A stretch of 64,000 bases of DNA from Hyaloperonospora brassicae. Taxonomy: Eukaryota > Oomycota > Peronosporomycetes > Peronosporales > Peronosporaceae. This document shows positions 1-10,400 of the stretch, in pieces (the stretch's first letter is position 1; the number at the start of each line of letters is the position of its first letter). The stretch spans positions 124,001 through 188,000 of the forward strand of contig CANTFL010000471.1 in assembly GCA_947650285.1 (NCBI GenBank), in the 5' to 3' direction. The translations under genes and the position numbers were made by a program. A model generated the notes under the pieces. The model made no database searches, was not told the DNA's origin, and saw only the letters and a list, made by a program, of their open reading frames with translations.

Positions 1-1818
1 CGTACAATTAGTACCCGGATACATCCGAAATGTCAACTTCTAACACAAGCCTTATGCATGGGAATACATCGCTGCTGTATCGTGCGACGAACAGGCAATC
101 GCAAGCCTAAAGCAGAAAACGACGTGGTTCTCCGTCTGAAAGCAGTGGCAATGTCTTGTCCTACCGGCCGCAAAAAAGCAGAAAGGTTGCAGCTACTGAC
201 ACCACTTACACGCCAAGTGGCTCATCGCAACAAACACTCATCACCACCACTACCACTACGACGAACAAGACGCCAACATCTCGTGTCCGACATGAAAAGA
301 CACGTCTGTCATCACGGTCAACGTGAATGTATCTTGACAGCGTCTTACTCCCTTTCGATCAGATAGTAAGATTTCACAGCTTCAAAGTGGGTGATACTCT
401 TAGGCCGCTCACTGCATTCCGCAAACTTGTCATGTCAATACATACTTCCAGCATGAATATGCAGCATCTCAAGGATTTTGAAAGACGATCAGTTTGCAAC
501 CGCGTAGCGCGTTGAACCGTCAACGAACCTACGACGAGATAGGAAAGGAAGCGCTTTCGAAGGCGAAGTGCTGTGCAAAGCGGCAGAGGCCGCGCCCGCA
601 AAGTCGGAAACAGCTCTGACGTCCGACACGGCATAGCATGAGCCAGGTGCTACACAAAACGACTGACTGATGCGAAGGAAGTAGTGCCAGCGTATGCCAA
701 ACGATGGAAAGTAACGCATGCCCACCATCATCGCCGGCGCGGGGGAATCGCAGCGGAAAGCAGGTTCGCCGCCCTATGCCATTTAAATGCGACAATAGAC
801 CGCTGACTACCCTTAGCAACAACGTGAGCTTCACCAGGACGTTGCCACCCCGCCACTCTAGGCAATTGCGTCATCTCTCGTCGGAAACGCATAGTCTACA
901 TCGAACGAGGCCTTTGTCTCATTTGCCGAGGAGAATGGAGACCGTATCTTCGGCGACGAAATCGACGACAGTTGCCAACAGCAGCGGTTGCAAATAGACG
1001 ACCAGCAGCTTACCAATTGTCTTTCGCCGTATCCACCAGACGAGTCGCCTCGAGTTAGCCAAAACTAGCAATAGCAGATGAGCTGACTTACGAGCAGAGT
1101 TCTTACTTTACAACACACATTAACTTATCCGCTTTTACAAATTAAGATCGACAACGACGAGAAGCTGCGAAGGGCTGCTCGGCATTGCTGCGTTCAAGCT
1201 ACAAGGCAAATCAATGGGTCGTTAATCGGGTTTCGTTGTCGTTACCACCACCTCGCACTACTCGCAAAGCAAAGAGCCGTCGTCATCATCTGCACTGCTT
1301 ACTTACTGACGACATCGTCGGCGCAGGCGCTGGTATGCCTTCCGTTGCAGCTTTGTCTATCTATGGAGCTCGGAATTGATGCGAGTGAAGCCGTATTCAC
1401 GTGTTGGCACTTCGCGGGTCACGACGTTCGTCTCCTCTATATACCCTTATAGTTCCGCATCTATAGCGAGCTGCCTCGGTCATTTTTCTCGACACCTGCT
1501 CGACATCTAAAGTGCTTGCATTTGTAGTTTGCGGCGGAGGCAATTCTCCAGAAAGTGGAAATCTGCGGCGATCGTGGGCCCTTCCGTCGTGGCCGATCGT
1601 TGTAATGGACATTGTAATCGTCTACGGATTGCACACTTTCGCAACGTTGGAAGTACACGGACACGTGTTCTTCACCATTTACGTTCTTCACAATGCATTA
1701 GGTCGGCAGACTGGTGCGCTTGGCCGTGTGAGATGAGAAAAGTGCCATGTCGGATGAGGTGCTGCGTTGCGGAGTCATTGCGATAGTTTACGCGAATGCA
1801 GCTAAAAGTTGGACGATG

Positions 1819-1842
1819 CGTACCAGGACACGTCCTGGTACG
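1819..1842. repeat. Perfect palindrome, 11-bp arms, 2-nt centre
   Basis: CGTACCAGGAC, then AC, then GTCCTGGTACG form a perfect inverted repeat that could fold as a hairpin. The same 24 bp are unchanged in the second copy at 62916-62939. It could be a protein-binding palindrome or a structural element of the repeat; nothing nearby decides between these. Confidence 0.7.
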
Positions 1843-2421
1843 TGGGCTTCGCGATCGTCTATTTACGTGTTGTTATGTGCAGGACCCTTGACACTCTGAG
1901 CCACGACACAGCTGAAGGTGCACCTTGTCGTGGGTGATACCTGTGTATGCGGGGCACCCCACGGTGGCTGGAGGAAGCAACACTTGCTGATATGCGTGAG
2001 CTCGGGCCTCACGTAGAGCTCTTGCCGCTTCTCGGTGTTTGCAGAATGCGACAGCCTTCAGCCAACCGATGCGAGTTTTCTAGTATCGAGAGACGCGCGA
2101 TACTGAAGAGGTAGGTCCGCCTCGGAAGATTGCCGCGTTTCGTTCGGTCCATTGTGCATTTGGCAGATAGAGCTTGAAAGGAATCAGATGCGCTGAAATT
2201 CGGTCCTTGTTGCAGTGCAAACATCGTGGTAACGGTCTTACACGTGCTGACATAGTCGGCGGGGTAACCTTGGAGCTCGACAGTTGACCCAGCGGCCCAA
2301 GTGTTTGACACTTCAGAGCGCTTTGCGGTTATGCCAGTCCAGTGTCGAATGAGGCGACGTTAGCACGTTCGTGCGCTTGGGCGGTCCCAGAAGTGTGTGC
2401 TGCGGTCTCTCTGCACCCCTT

Positions 2422-2507
2422 GCATGTCAGCAGTCTCCTCCAGTCGTTCTCTACCGGGCGTTCAGCATGTCAGCAGTCTCCTCCAGTCGTTTTCTGCCGG
2501 GCGTTTG
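2422..2507. repeat. 43-bp tandem duplication (2 units)
   Basis: Two adjacent 43-bp units start with GCATGTCAGCAGTCTCCTCC at 2422 and 2465 and differ at a few positions. The second copy of the long repeat has the same pair at 63519-63604, so the tandem arose before the long repeat was duplicated. Confidence 0.85.
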
Positions 2508-2766
2508 GCGTGTAAAAGGTTGAGTTGCTTAATTGCGTATGTCCAGACGAGCTACAGAGTTTACGTGCCTGCTTGCCGACGGTAAAACGGTTGCATGAAT
2601 CCTGGTTTACCAACTTTGTTTTTACTCGTAGACGGCCCCGTCATTTCACGCAAACATACGCCGACTGCGACGTGCCCCCTCCTGCAGAGCCTACGTCGAC
2701 GACGGTCGCCCCGTTACCGGGACCTGCGATGCCAGCTGTGTGCGATGTGACAGGGGTTGCTGTCTT

Positions 2767-3246
2767 ATGACGGGAAACTCTTCTGCAACGGTCCTGTCCG
2801 TTTTGGAGTCGGGAGAGGTGTCGTTAACAGACGAGGGGGCTGGCCAGAGTATCGTCTCTCGCTACATTGACGCCATTGCTTGAGGAGTGCATGCAGCAAA
2901 AGTTTCGGGCATGGCCACATTGCGTGACCGCATGGCCCAAGTACCGGGTAAGGATGCGGCACTTGGGAGCGGCGCCCTGCCTCTCATCCGGGTCGTGGAT
3001 ACACTATACTACCCGTCCTTCAAGATGTGGATAGTCCCATCTGGCGACCAGCTACTGCGAGGCAAATCGCCTTTTGATGAGGGATGCAGGATCACTACGA
3101 CGCCTTGCGATGTACTCGAGTGTCCTGTGCTCTGTGATGAGAAGGGAGAGGCGGCGTCCATACAATGCACGACTGCGCCGTCCTCTAGACTGTTTACGTG
3201 CGAAGCTGTTATGCAACAATCAAGTCGAAAAGCCGATCTCCACTGA
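2767..3246 (+). pseudogene. Possible broken reading frame, unknown product
   Basis: An ATG at 2767 opens a frame of 160 codons that is interrupted once, by TGA at 2881-2883, and then runs to a stop at 3244-3246. The part before the TGA is rich in Ser, Glu and Ala; the part after it contains a short helical stretch around GMATLRDRMAQ. The other copy of the long repeat has the same TGA, at 63978-63980. The last 230 bases lie inside the 287-bp block that recurs near the effector gene. I do not recognise a family. The frame may be chance, but the balanced composition and single defect favour a decayed gene of a repeat element. Confidence 0.3.
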
Positions 3247-3302
3247 ACTAGCTTTTCGTCTAGGATGGTACGCGCTGAGCTGCTGCATACTAGGGCAAGG
3301 AC
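3016..3302. repeat. 287-bp direct repeat, copy A
   Basis: Positions 3016-3302 recur at 4062-4348 at an offset of 1046 with one visible substitution. The repeat starts at TCCTTCAAGATGTGGATAG and ends at GGGCAAGGAC. Flanks differ immediately on both sides. It carries no terminal inverted repeats or TG/CA ends that I can see. It is therefore better described as a duplicated fragment than as a defined element. Confidence 0.9.
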
Positions 3303-4061
3303 GAAAGCAGTGGCGCAACAGCTCCAATCTCAGGTCTGGAACCATGACAATAATCTATTTGACTACCAAGTGTGGACAGCGTGTAGAGTCGCCACGAAGC
3401 AGCTAAATATGTCGCCCGCTGAGCGTCCAGAGGCCAAAGCCTCCGAGCAGTCTGAGGTGTCACGGATTGACAGAAAATTCGCGGCACGTCTTTCGGGACT
3501 GTCCGAAGGCGCACGAGAATCAGGGCAAGTTGTTTCGTGTCACTGGACGGACGGGAGCTACTGATTCTCGACCAGCGGGGTCCAGTCACTTCTATGACTG
3601 TGGGACCCGTCGTGCTCCAGCGAGACCGGCTCTCGTGCGGACATCGGCTGCTCACGAGATTCAAGTCGATGTCGAGGCGAGGGAATGGGCTTGGGAAAGA
3701 ATTTGATTCCCCAGCAGCTCAACTTGCATCACACAACTGTAGTGTGAGCGCAAAGGCTCCGTGTTTCGAGGCTTTCAGTTTGCTTCGTCTGAATGTGTCT
3801 GTTGCTTCTGTACGACACGTTTGCGTCAATTCAATGAGTTAGCTAGTGTGAACATGATAGCGCCGCTAGTGTGGCTCAAGCAGCTCCGTTACACGCGTGT
3901 CTCGAACTTTTTACTTAGATCCTAGCGACGACTCGCTACCCTCGACGGACTGCCACGAATCTCAGCCAGACCCGGCGCTCTTTTATCTAAATTGGAGTTT
4001 CTAGAGATATCTTGCACATCACTACAATGGGTGATTGACAGACGTGCTTTTTTCTCTCCTC
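3303..4061. other. Spacer between the 287-bp repeats, no gene recognised
   Basis: Only short overlapping frames on both strands are present, none with a recognisable domain, signal peptide or consistent coding character. I see no RNA gene or terminal repeat. Confidence 0.5.
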
Positions 4062-4348
4062 TCCTTCAAGATGTGGATAGTCCCATCTGGCGACCAGCTA
4101 CTGCGAGGCAAATCGCCTTTTGATGAGGGATGCAGGATCACTACGACGCCTTGCGATGTACTCGAGTGTCCTGTGCTCTGTGATGAGAAGGGAGAGGCGG
4201 CGTCCATACAATGCACGACTGCGCCGTCCTCTAGACTGTTTACGTGCGAAGCTGTTATGCAACAATCAAGTCGAAAAGCCGATCTCCACTGAACTAACTT
4301 TTCGTCTAGGATGGTACGCGCTGAGCTGCTGCATACTAGGGCAAGGAC
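4062..4348. repeat. 287-bp direct repeat, copy B (upstream of effector gene)
   Basis: This is a near-identical copy of 3016-3302. It ends 210 bp before the start codon of the effector gene at 4559, so it forms the distal upstream region of that gene. A 174-codon minus-strand frame spans this block (4022-4546) but lacks any recognised domain and crosses the likely promoter. Confidence 0.9.
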
Positions 4349-4505
4349 AATAGCATGAATTAGGAAGGGGGAGGAGCGAGGGCAAGGGTTTTGCCCTTTT
4401 CTATCGTCTGGTCCTTCATTGTCAGACGGCGGGATGTCTTGAAGACAGGATGGAATCGCACGCTGGATGACGGGCGCTTTGCGTTCTTCGAGGTCTTCGC
4501 TCCAT

Positions 4506-4523
4506 GTCATTCCCACATTCTCC
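4506..4523 (+). promoter_or_regulatory. Candidate oomycete initiator (Inr-like) element
   Basis: The sequence GTCATTCCCACATTCTCC lies 36-53 bp upstream of the effector ATG. It resembles the oomycete core promoter initiator consensus (TCATT, two pyrimidines, then CA-A/T-TTT) with one extra base in the spacer. The following stretch to the ATG is C/T-rich, as is common in oomycete 5' leaders. It would give a 5' untranslated leader of about 50 nt. I see no TATA box, which is usual for oomycete genes. Confidence 0.45.
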
Positions 4524-4558
4524 TTCCAGCGATCACTTCTCCACACCCACTGTGAGCG

Positions 4559-5218
4559 ATGCGTCTTGTTTACGCGGTGCTCCTGCCTGGTATCATCGTC
4601 TTCGCGTCCAAGGAGAATCTGCTACAGGTTTATGCACTCGGTGGCGATAACGCGGACATTCCGACGAGTGGCGATTTCGATCCTGATGCTGACGAGACCG
4701 CCAGTGGCGAAAGCCGAGCGCTGGGCAACAATGTGGGAAACGTCGCCGCGAAAGTGTCCGGGTCAAGAGTCGTCAAGGCCATTACCGGGTCAAGGCCCGT
4801 CATGAAACTCCGCGGGCTGGGAAAGATGGTAAAACGTCCCGTGCCGATGCCAGAACCCCCGGCGTTCACAGAGTCCACGCAGGATACAAGGCGTGCTCTG
4901 TATGACTATCTTTTCAAGATGATACATCGTGAAGCGGTCGATGATGTTCAGTTGCAGAAAACCGCACATGATGAGCTGTCCAAGCACTTCAAGAATTTGT
5001 GGATTAAATGGCTCGACAGCAAGGGGCTCGACCACAAGACACAGTACCTCGACGAATTCAAAAATAGTGAACAGTATCGAACAATGCAAAACTATTGGCA
5101 TCAGGCGATCGGAGTCATCCCCAACACAGTCCACAATTTGAGTTTCGATAATTTCTATGCGAAGGTCTTCCAACTAGAGCCTGCTGAAAGTGCGAAACAG
5201 CGAGCGAGAAACAATTGA
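4559..5218 (+). CDS. Secreted RxLR-like effector candidate (RALG variant)
   Basis: The 219-residue product starts with a short basic n-region and a hydrophobic core (residues 3-16, LVYAVLLPGIIVFA), a probable signal peptide cleaved near residues 16-28. A D/E-rich stretch (30-51) precedes RALG at 53-56, a degenerate RxLR-type motif where the last Arg is Gly. No EER follows. Residues 64-90 are basic with two similar SGSR/TGSR segments. The C-terminal half (about 105-190) is helical and rich in aromatic residues (LWIKWLDSKG, then YRTMQNYWHQAIG), which is compatible with a diverged WY-type fold but not diagnostic. The ATG is the first in frame and follows an Inr-like element; AATAAA lies 74 nt after the stop. 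The frame is intact and without introns. Such proteins are secreted and act in host plant cells; the specific target is unknown. It sits alone between repeats and an A+T-rich block, typical of effector locations. Confidence 0.75.
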   Translation: MRLVYAVLLPGIIVFASKENLLQVYALGGDNADIPTSGDFDPDADETASGESRALGNNVGNVAAKVSGSRVVKAITGSRPVMKLRGLGKMVKRPVPMPEPPAFTESTQDTRRALYDYLFKMIHREAVDDVQLQKTAHDELSKHFKNLWIKWLDSKGLDHKTQYLDEFKNSEQYRTMQNYWHQAIGVIPNTVHNLSFDNFYAKVFQLEPAESAKQRARNN

Positions 5219-5291
5219 GCGCTGCTTCATGAATTGGGTGGGACCACATGCTAGATTTGGGTCGTAGTCTAGTAAACACAATGCTGAGGCT

Positions 5292-5297
5292 AATAAA
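5292..5297 (+). terminator. Possible polyadenylation signal of the effector gene
   Basis: AATAAA occurs 74 nt downstream of the TGA stop of the effector gene, in a sensible position for 3' end formation. It is a short motif in A+T-rising sequence, so support is limited. Confidence 0.35.
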
Positions 5298-7250
5298 TGA
5301 GCGTTCTGGGAGGTGTTGTTGGCTTTGTCTATCTTGTTGCGTAATCTATTGCCATACGTTACAGGTTCCGTTCCACATGTTCTCATACAGTACCTCGATA
5401 CGTACCGTTACAGTGTTACCGATCGTATACAATACACGTCACTCGTTTCCTTAGCTTTTTGGCTGAGCTTACAAACAGGTCATCTGTGTCTCGTTATCGA
5501 ATCCTCATACTGTAGCGATTTTCATCATTTCTTTTTTTGAAGTACTTCTCACCCTCCATCGCAACGCATGCTTGTATAACCAGTCCTTCGCATCCATTCA
5601 CATCGTCAGCCTTGCTAGGTCGACGCCTGAAGAAGCTAGATCGCTACTTCTTCTCAGCAGTCCGCAATTGTGGTACATGTTCCTTAAAGCATCAGCGCGA
5701 GCCCTAAAAAGTGAAGTTGCGACTGATATTTATGCGTATGGTTTACGACGAACTTTGCGGCAGTTCCTATGTGTATAGCGGTTTTATGCTTGTCCGTGTG
5801 TCGGGTGAAACATGTATAAGGCCCTGTATATCCGTTATAAGTGACAAACGAAGAATGATGTCTTTAGGCATAACTAAAGTTTCTTGTGAACACACTATCT
5901 TTAAAATACAGCAAGAGAGTAACCCCGCACGCACCCGATTGCTACCCACGCAAAACAATTGACCCATAACAATTCTAAAGGTGAGTCTTGAACACAGTGT
6001 CATGGTATTAACATCTTGCGTCTACGCAGCATCACTCTTCAATGTTCATCGCAAGGATGGTAGCAACGAAGACGTCCGATTCAACTTAAGACATAACTTG
6101 AACTAGTGTTTGTGATAAACAGTCTTACTTCCTATCAATCCGGGTTTTGAGTGCACGCCAGTGAGGTTGCTCTGTGGGTGATATCGTTCTACATAGATCG
6201 GTACATCGATCGATGCGTTGCAGTGGAAAAGGGTGCAGCACCGACGAAACGCACTCTGCGGTCGACTAAGGAGGTCCGCGGCGGCGGGCTGAAACGGGTA
6301 TGGTATGCTTCCATAAGCTTATCTTATATGTCATGCGTCCTTTGTGCATCACAATTTGTCTGCGATGTGTTTACGAGTTTCCTACATTATCCTACCTACT
6401 CTCTCGAATCTGACATTTCTCATATATGAGTGGAAAAAGAGTTGATTTCAACTCGTATGAATCTAGAACGTATGGCTTTAGCCCATTTGTACGAAGGCAG
6501 TACCTATTCTGAATTGATCATGCAATGTAAAGAATAGCAGTCACAGTTTTGATTTCAATAGGGGCGACATCCGGTCTGATGCTAACAAAGAAGATATGAT
6601 GCAATAGCTCACACACGCGAGACGATGAAAGCAAACAGACTTAGGATGCTGCTTCGATTCGCTTTACAGGACCAATCGATGTCAAGGCAACATAATACTG
6701 TCGCTGGATGGTAATGGCACATATATGAAAACAAACGTGATTAAAGGTAAAGAAATTGTATGATACCGGCAAGGGTTGATATTAATTGGACGCGACCTCG
6801 ATCGTGTTTAATCTATTGACAAATAACCAGATCATTCTTTCGGGTGCTTCTCCGCGTAGCAATGTGATCTAAAATGCTCTAGAACGGCATCGGTGCCACA
6901 ATGTTATCCCGAGATACACACCGTAAAAATCCCGCTAGAAGTAACTGCGAACGCTTGGATATTTGGCTGTGAAGTTGGGATTCTAAAAGTATAGAACACC
7001 TCCAGCGTACAACTCTTAGAATACTTTTCTTACCACCCGTATGTTGTTCAGATTGAGTTGCCATCAAGTTGTATCAAATTTGGTATAGCAGATCTATTCG
7101 CAGTGAATTCGTCATATTCATCGTTTCATAAATCCGTCGAAACGTCTTCGAAGATCTATTAATTCATAGCATAGAGGTGCACCTTAGTCACATTGTATGA
7201 CTCACACCGAGACAGTTCATATCTTTTGAAGGAGCGGCTGCACTCAATGA

Positions 7251-7395
7251 TAGTCGCTACAAACAATTTGACACAATTAGTTATGCGGAGATGTACTTTG
7301 AAACTAAGAGACTATACCAGTGTAGGGCTACATTAAGCGACAGTCGCTACAAATAATTTATAAAGCTTTATTGTGCGGAAATGTGCTGTCAAACT
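7251..7395. repeat. Diverged 90-bp-spaced duplication
   Basis: The stretch starting TAGTCGCTACAAACAATTT at 7251 is matched by CAGTCGCTACAAATAATTT at 7341. Similarity continues through a GCGGA(G/A)ATGT motif over about 55 bp at an offset of 90. It is the remnant of an old local duplication. Confidence 0.55.
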
Positions 7396-7416
7396 GAAAT
7401 GTGCTGTCAAACTGAA
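7381..7416. repeat. 18-bp tandem duplication
   Basis: The unit ATGTGCTGTCAAACTGAA occurs twice in exact tandem (7381-7398 and 7399-7416), inside the second half of the older 90-bp-spaced duplication. Confidence 0.85.
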
Positions 7417-10400
7417 AACGACTGAACTAGCGTTAGCGAACACGACGATCGTGCTAATTTATAGTGTCATACTGATAACAGAGCTTAATGCTTTGAGGTC
7501 GAGGAAAACGCATATGTCCATACTTATTTTTCCACTAGGGACTATTACGTCACTCGCTAGGGTCAAACTATACAACGCATTTTTCAGCGAAACAAGGGTA
7601 ATAGTGATCTCAGCATTTTTTTCCTACATGCACAACGACCTATGCGGGTGATGTGTGTCCTTTTAGGTGCAAAAACTTCAGAATGGTACTGGTCGATGTA
7701 ATTTGAAAGAAGTTCATCGGGTTAATAAGGCTCCAATTACAGATTAGCGTTTATCTATAACGTTAGATAGATAGATTGATAAAAACGCATGCCCACAACA
7801 AAAGCGATGGTAACTGTTAATAAATGATTCGAATCACATAGAAAGTCTGCATTAGGCGGACAATAAGACATGCTCACATCATTTTAATACTAACCTGAGT
7901 TTGATGATGCTATAATATAAATGTTGGGTTCAGATGCGGTCGAAAATCGCTAGTGCGCAAACTGACATGCATATTATTATGATATGGGCGTTGGTAATGC
8001 CGTTCATTGTTTTGTGCACGAGACGAGTTGATTACAAATTGACAAGCGCAAATACAGATCGTACAGGGACGTTTAGCTTTTATCTAGCGTCAGAAAAGGC
8101 GAAAGACGTAACGAGACCTACATTCTTTGAAGTACTCGTGTGCTTAATAATTGACAATTGATGATAATAATAATACATCGAGCGGGTTTTGATTGATCAA
8201 GACACGACTACTTCAAAATTTTGGCGTGGAAATGATGATCCGATAAGCAAAACGGACTTGTTTAAGTCAGCAACATTAAAACGAGGAAGATGAGGCCCTG
8301 AAATACAGATAATGAGAAATAATGGCGAGGCTATACTAGAGTCGGTGCGACTAAATGGACCGTACCTAGTTGGCATTACAATCGTCCAATCAAGACGAAT
8401 CCGAATCAAAAAAAATAATACATGTATAGCAAGCGTAAGGTAGTAGCATATATCGAAAGAGAATGTTAGTCACGCCTTCATTTGAGCCACCCTTACAGTA
8501 TTGGTTCAAATAAGAGGTCCTCCGTCCCTTTTCCTACCGCTTTATATCTCTATGAATCGCTTGCTCTCTATCTATCGAAATGTCTTTCTAATAACATCTC
8601 CTTTTTCGACCTATCTTCTGATAAACTATGTGACAAACACAGGGCAATCACGGTCACCATTAATTTAACAAGACTCTCGACCAACACGATGTTGTTAGAT
8701 CTAAAGGATGATTATTAAATTATAAATTTGGTGGATTGGGGTTAATATATGCAAACTTATTTGTTCACTTCCCACGGATGCTAGACTTGCCAACTTATTG
8801 AAGTGATAATCTGATCCATGTGTATTTTAGTATCATTCGTTCAATTTGTGTACGCAACGGTTGAAACATCTTGTAAAATTTGTTACGACCTTAAGAGATG
8901 TCAATCGGGTGTAATTTTGGGCTAATGTTTAATGACGCATGTGCGGGAAACTCTAAAAAGGGATATGATTATTTGGCGATCTTGGTCTGAGGTCGCCCGA
9001 TCTAACTTGTAGTTAATTGCTCCATGTCCAATTTCTTTTATATTACTGATCTGTTCTTCGGATTGCTCAAGCAATCTTAAGAACTAAATAGAAATGCGTC
9101 ATATTATCCCAGTGCATTTGGATCTCCTTTCCATTAATAGATCACTGCATTTCATCGGAGTCGAGATATCTTAGGCGATCTCGACATTCCTGGCCTAAAC
9201 TGAATAAAATTGGAATCTTTCCGTCACGGTAGCTCAAGTCCTTGGTTGTTTGATGAGAAAAGGTAAACTCGGTAATGAGTCTGAGTGTTGTATATTATAA
9301 ATAGTTATTAAGACCATTGCAAGCGTGCCATACATAATTTTAACGCCCTCTTTGCCTAAGCTACCTCGTAAAAGACTTCCAAAACCTAAATGATTGCATC
9401 TCGGATCGATCTATAGAACATGCGTCGAATTACTTATATATCTACTCGAATTTAAACTCTGAAAATCGCAATATTCAATTTTTTAAAAACATTATATCAT
9501 TGAATTTTGTATTATATGTAAAAGGCGATTGGGGATATATCATAATGGCAGATATTTTTTACGCTTAGTCAACTGTTTTTAATTATCTGTGTGTCACAAT
9601 TCGGAAAATGTACGGTGGCTTTCTTGGGGCTAACGCTTGTGGCATCATCTTACATCTACCTTTTGCCACTTCCATATCGTTCGTCATAATTACTGACTGT
9701 CAGATGTCTTTCCATGATCCGCATGGTCAATCATTAATATTATTCGCTATCTTGGTAGGTATCAGGTTCAACATAATTAACTCTGAGTCCAAGTCTTGTT
9801 ATACTCGTATCTCATGCTATCCGGAGACATACCATTTGTCTCATATTCATTAGTTCGAATCTGCGTGGACTATTGCTTCATCGTTCTATTAGGATGAGTC
9901 CTAATCCATCTATTCCGTATCAAATTGAAGTGTAAAGACCTCTCATCTTTTTTTAAGTAACAATCATCGATCTTAATTATCACTTCTCCTACATCATATA
10001 TGCTTATTGTGACTCGTTATAGCAAATATGATTTCATCCGCATAATATGCTCCAAGATCTAAGCCATTGCAGTGAGGATTTCAGTCATCAGAAGGAACAT
10101 AATTGTACGCTCCATCTATCTGCTCAGACATCATCTTTCATAGATAAATAGGATAGGGTCGACGTGATATAGGTAATATTTCATACAGCAACTTTATCTA
10201 CGATTGATGGGGAATAAGCTCACATATCGTCACCATACGGATACTTTACCTACATGTTCGCTTTCATTGATGAAAATGGTAAGGCATTAGACTGTCTAAA
10301 TTATAATTCATAGTTTGTAACGGGATATGGGAAATTCACAGCTCTATGTGATTTGTGAGGTGCGTTTCACATTGTTATAAATACAATATTGTCCGTGGTC

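Larger units (their letters stand above)
1..2903. repeat. Long direct repeat, copy 1
   Basis: This block is repeated in the same orientation at 61098-64000 with a constant offset of 61097 and only scattered substitutions (about 99% identity by eye). The left end is set by the window start and the right end by the end of the second copy in the window, so the true unit is longer. It includes an 11-bp-arm palindrome, a 43-bp tandem duplication and short broken reading frames on both strands. I recognise no transposase, reverse transcriptase or host domain in it. A threonine/proline-rich frame at about 2525-2770 precedes the better frame at 2767-3246. It may be an unclassified transposable element or a segmental duplication. 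Confidence 0.85.

Noticed and set aside
4022..4546. 174-codon minus-strand frame upstream of the effector
   Set aside because: It spans the 287-bp repeat and the effector promoter, has no recognised domain or signal, and its composition looks like the reverse of a plus-strand leader. Kept out as a gene.
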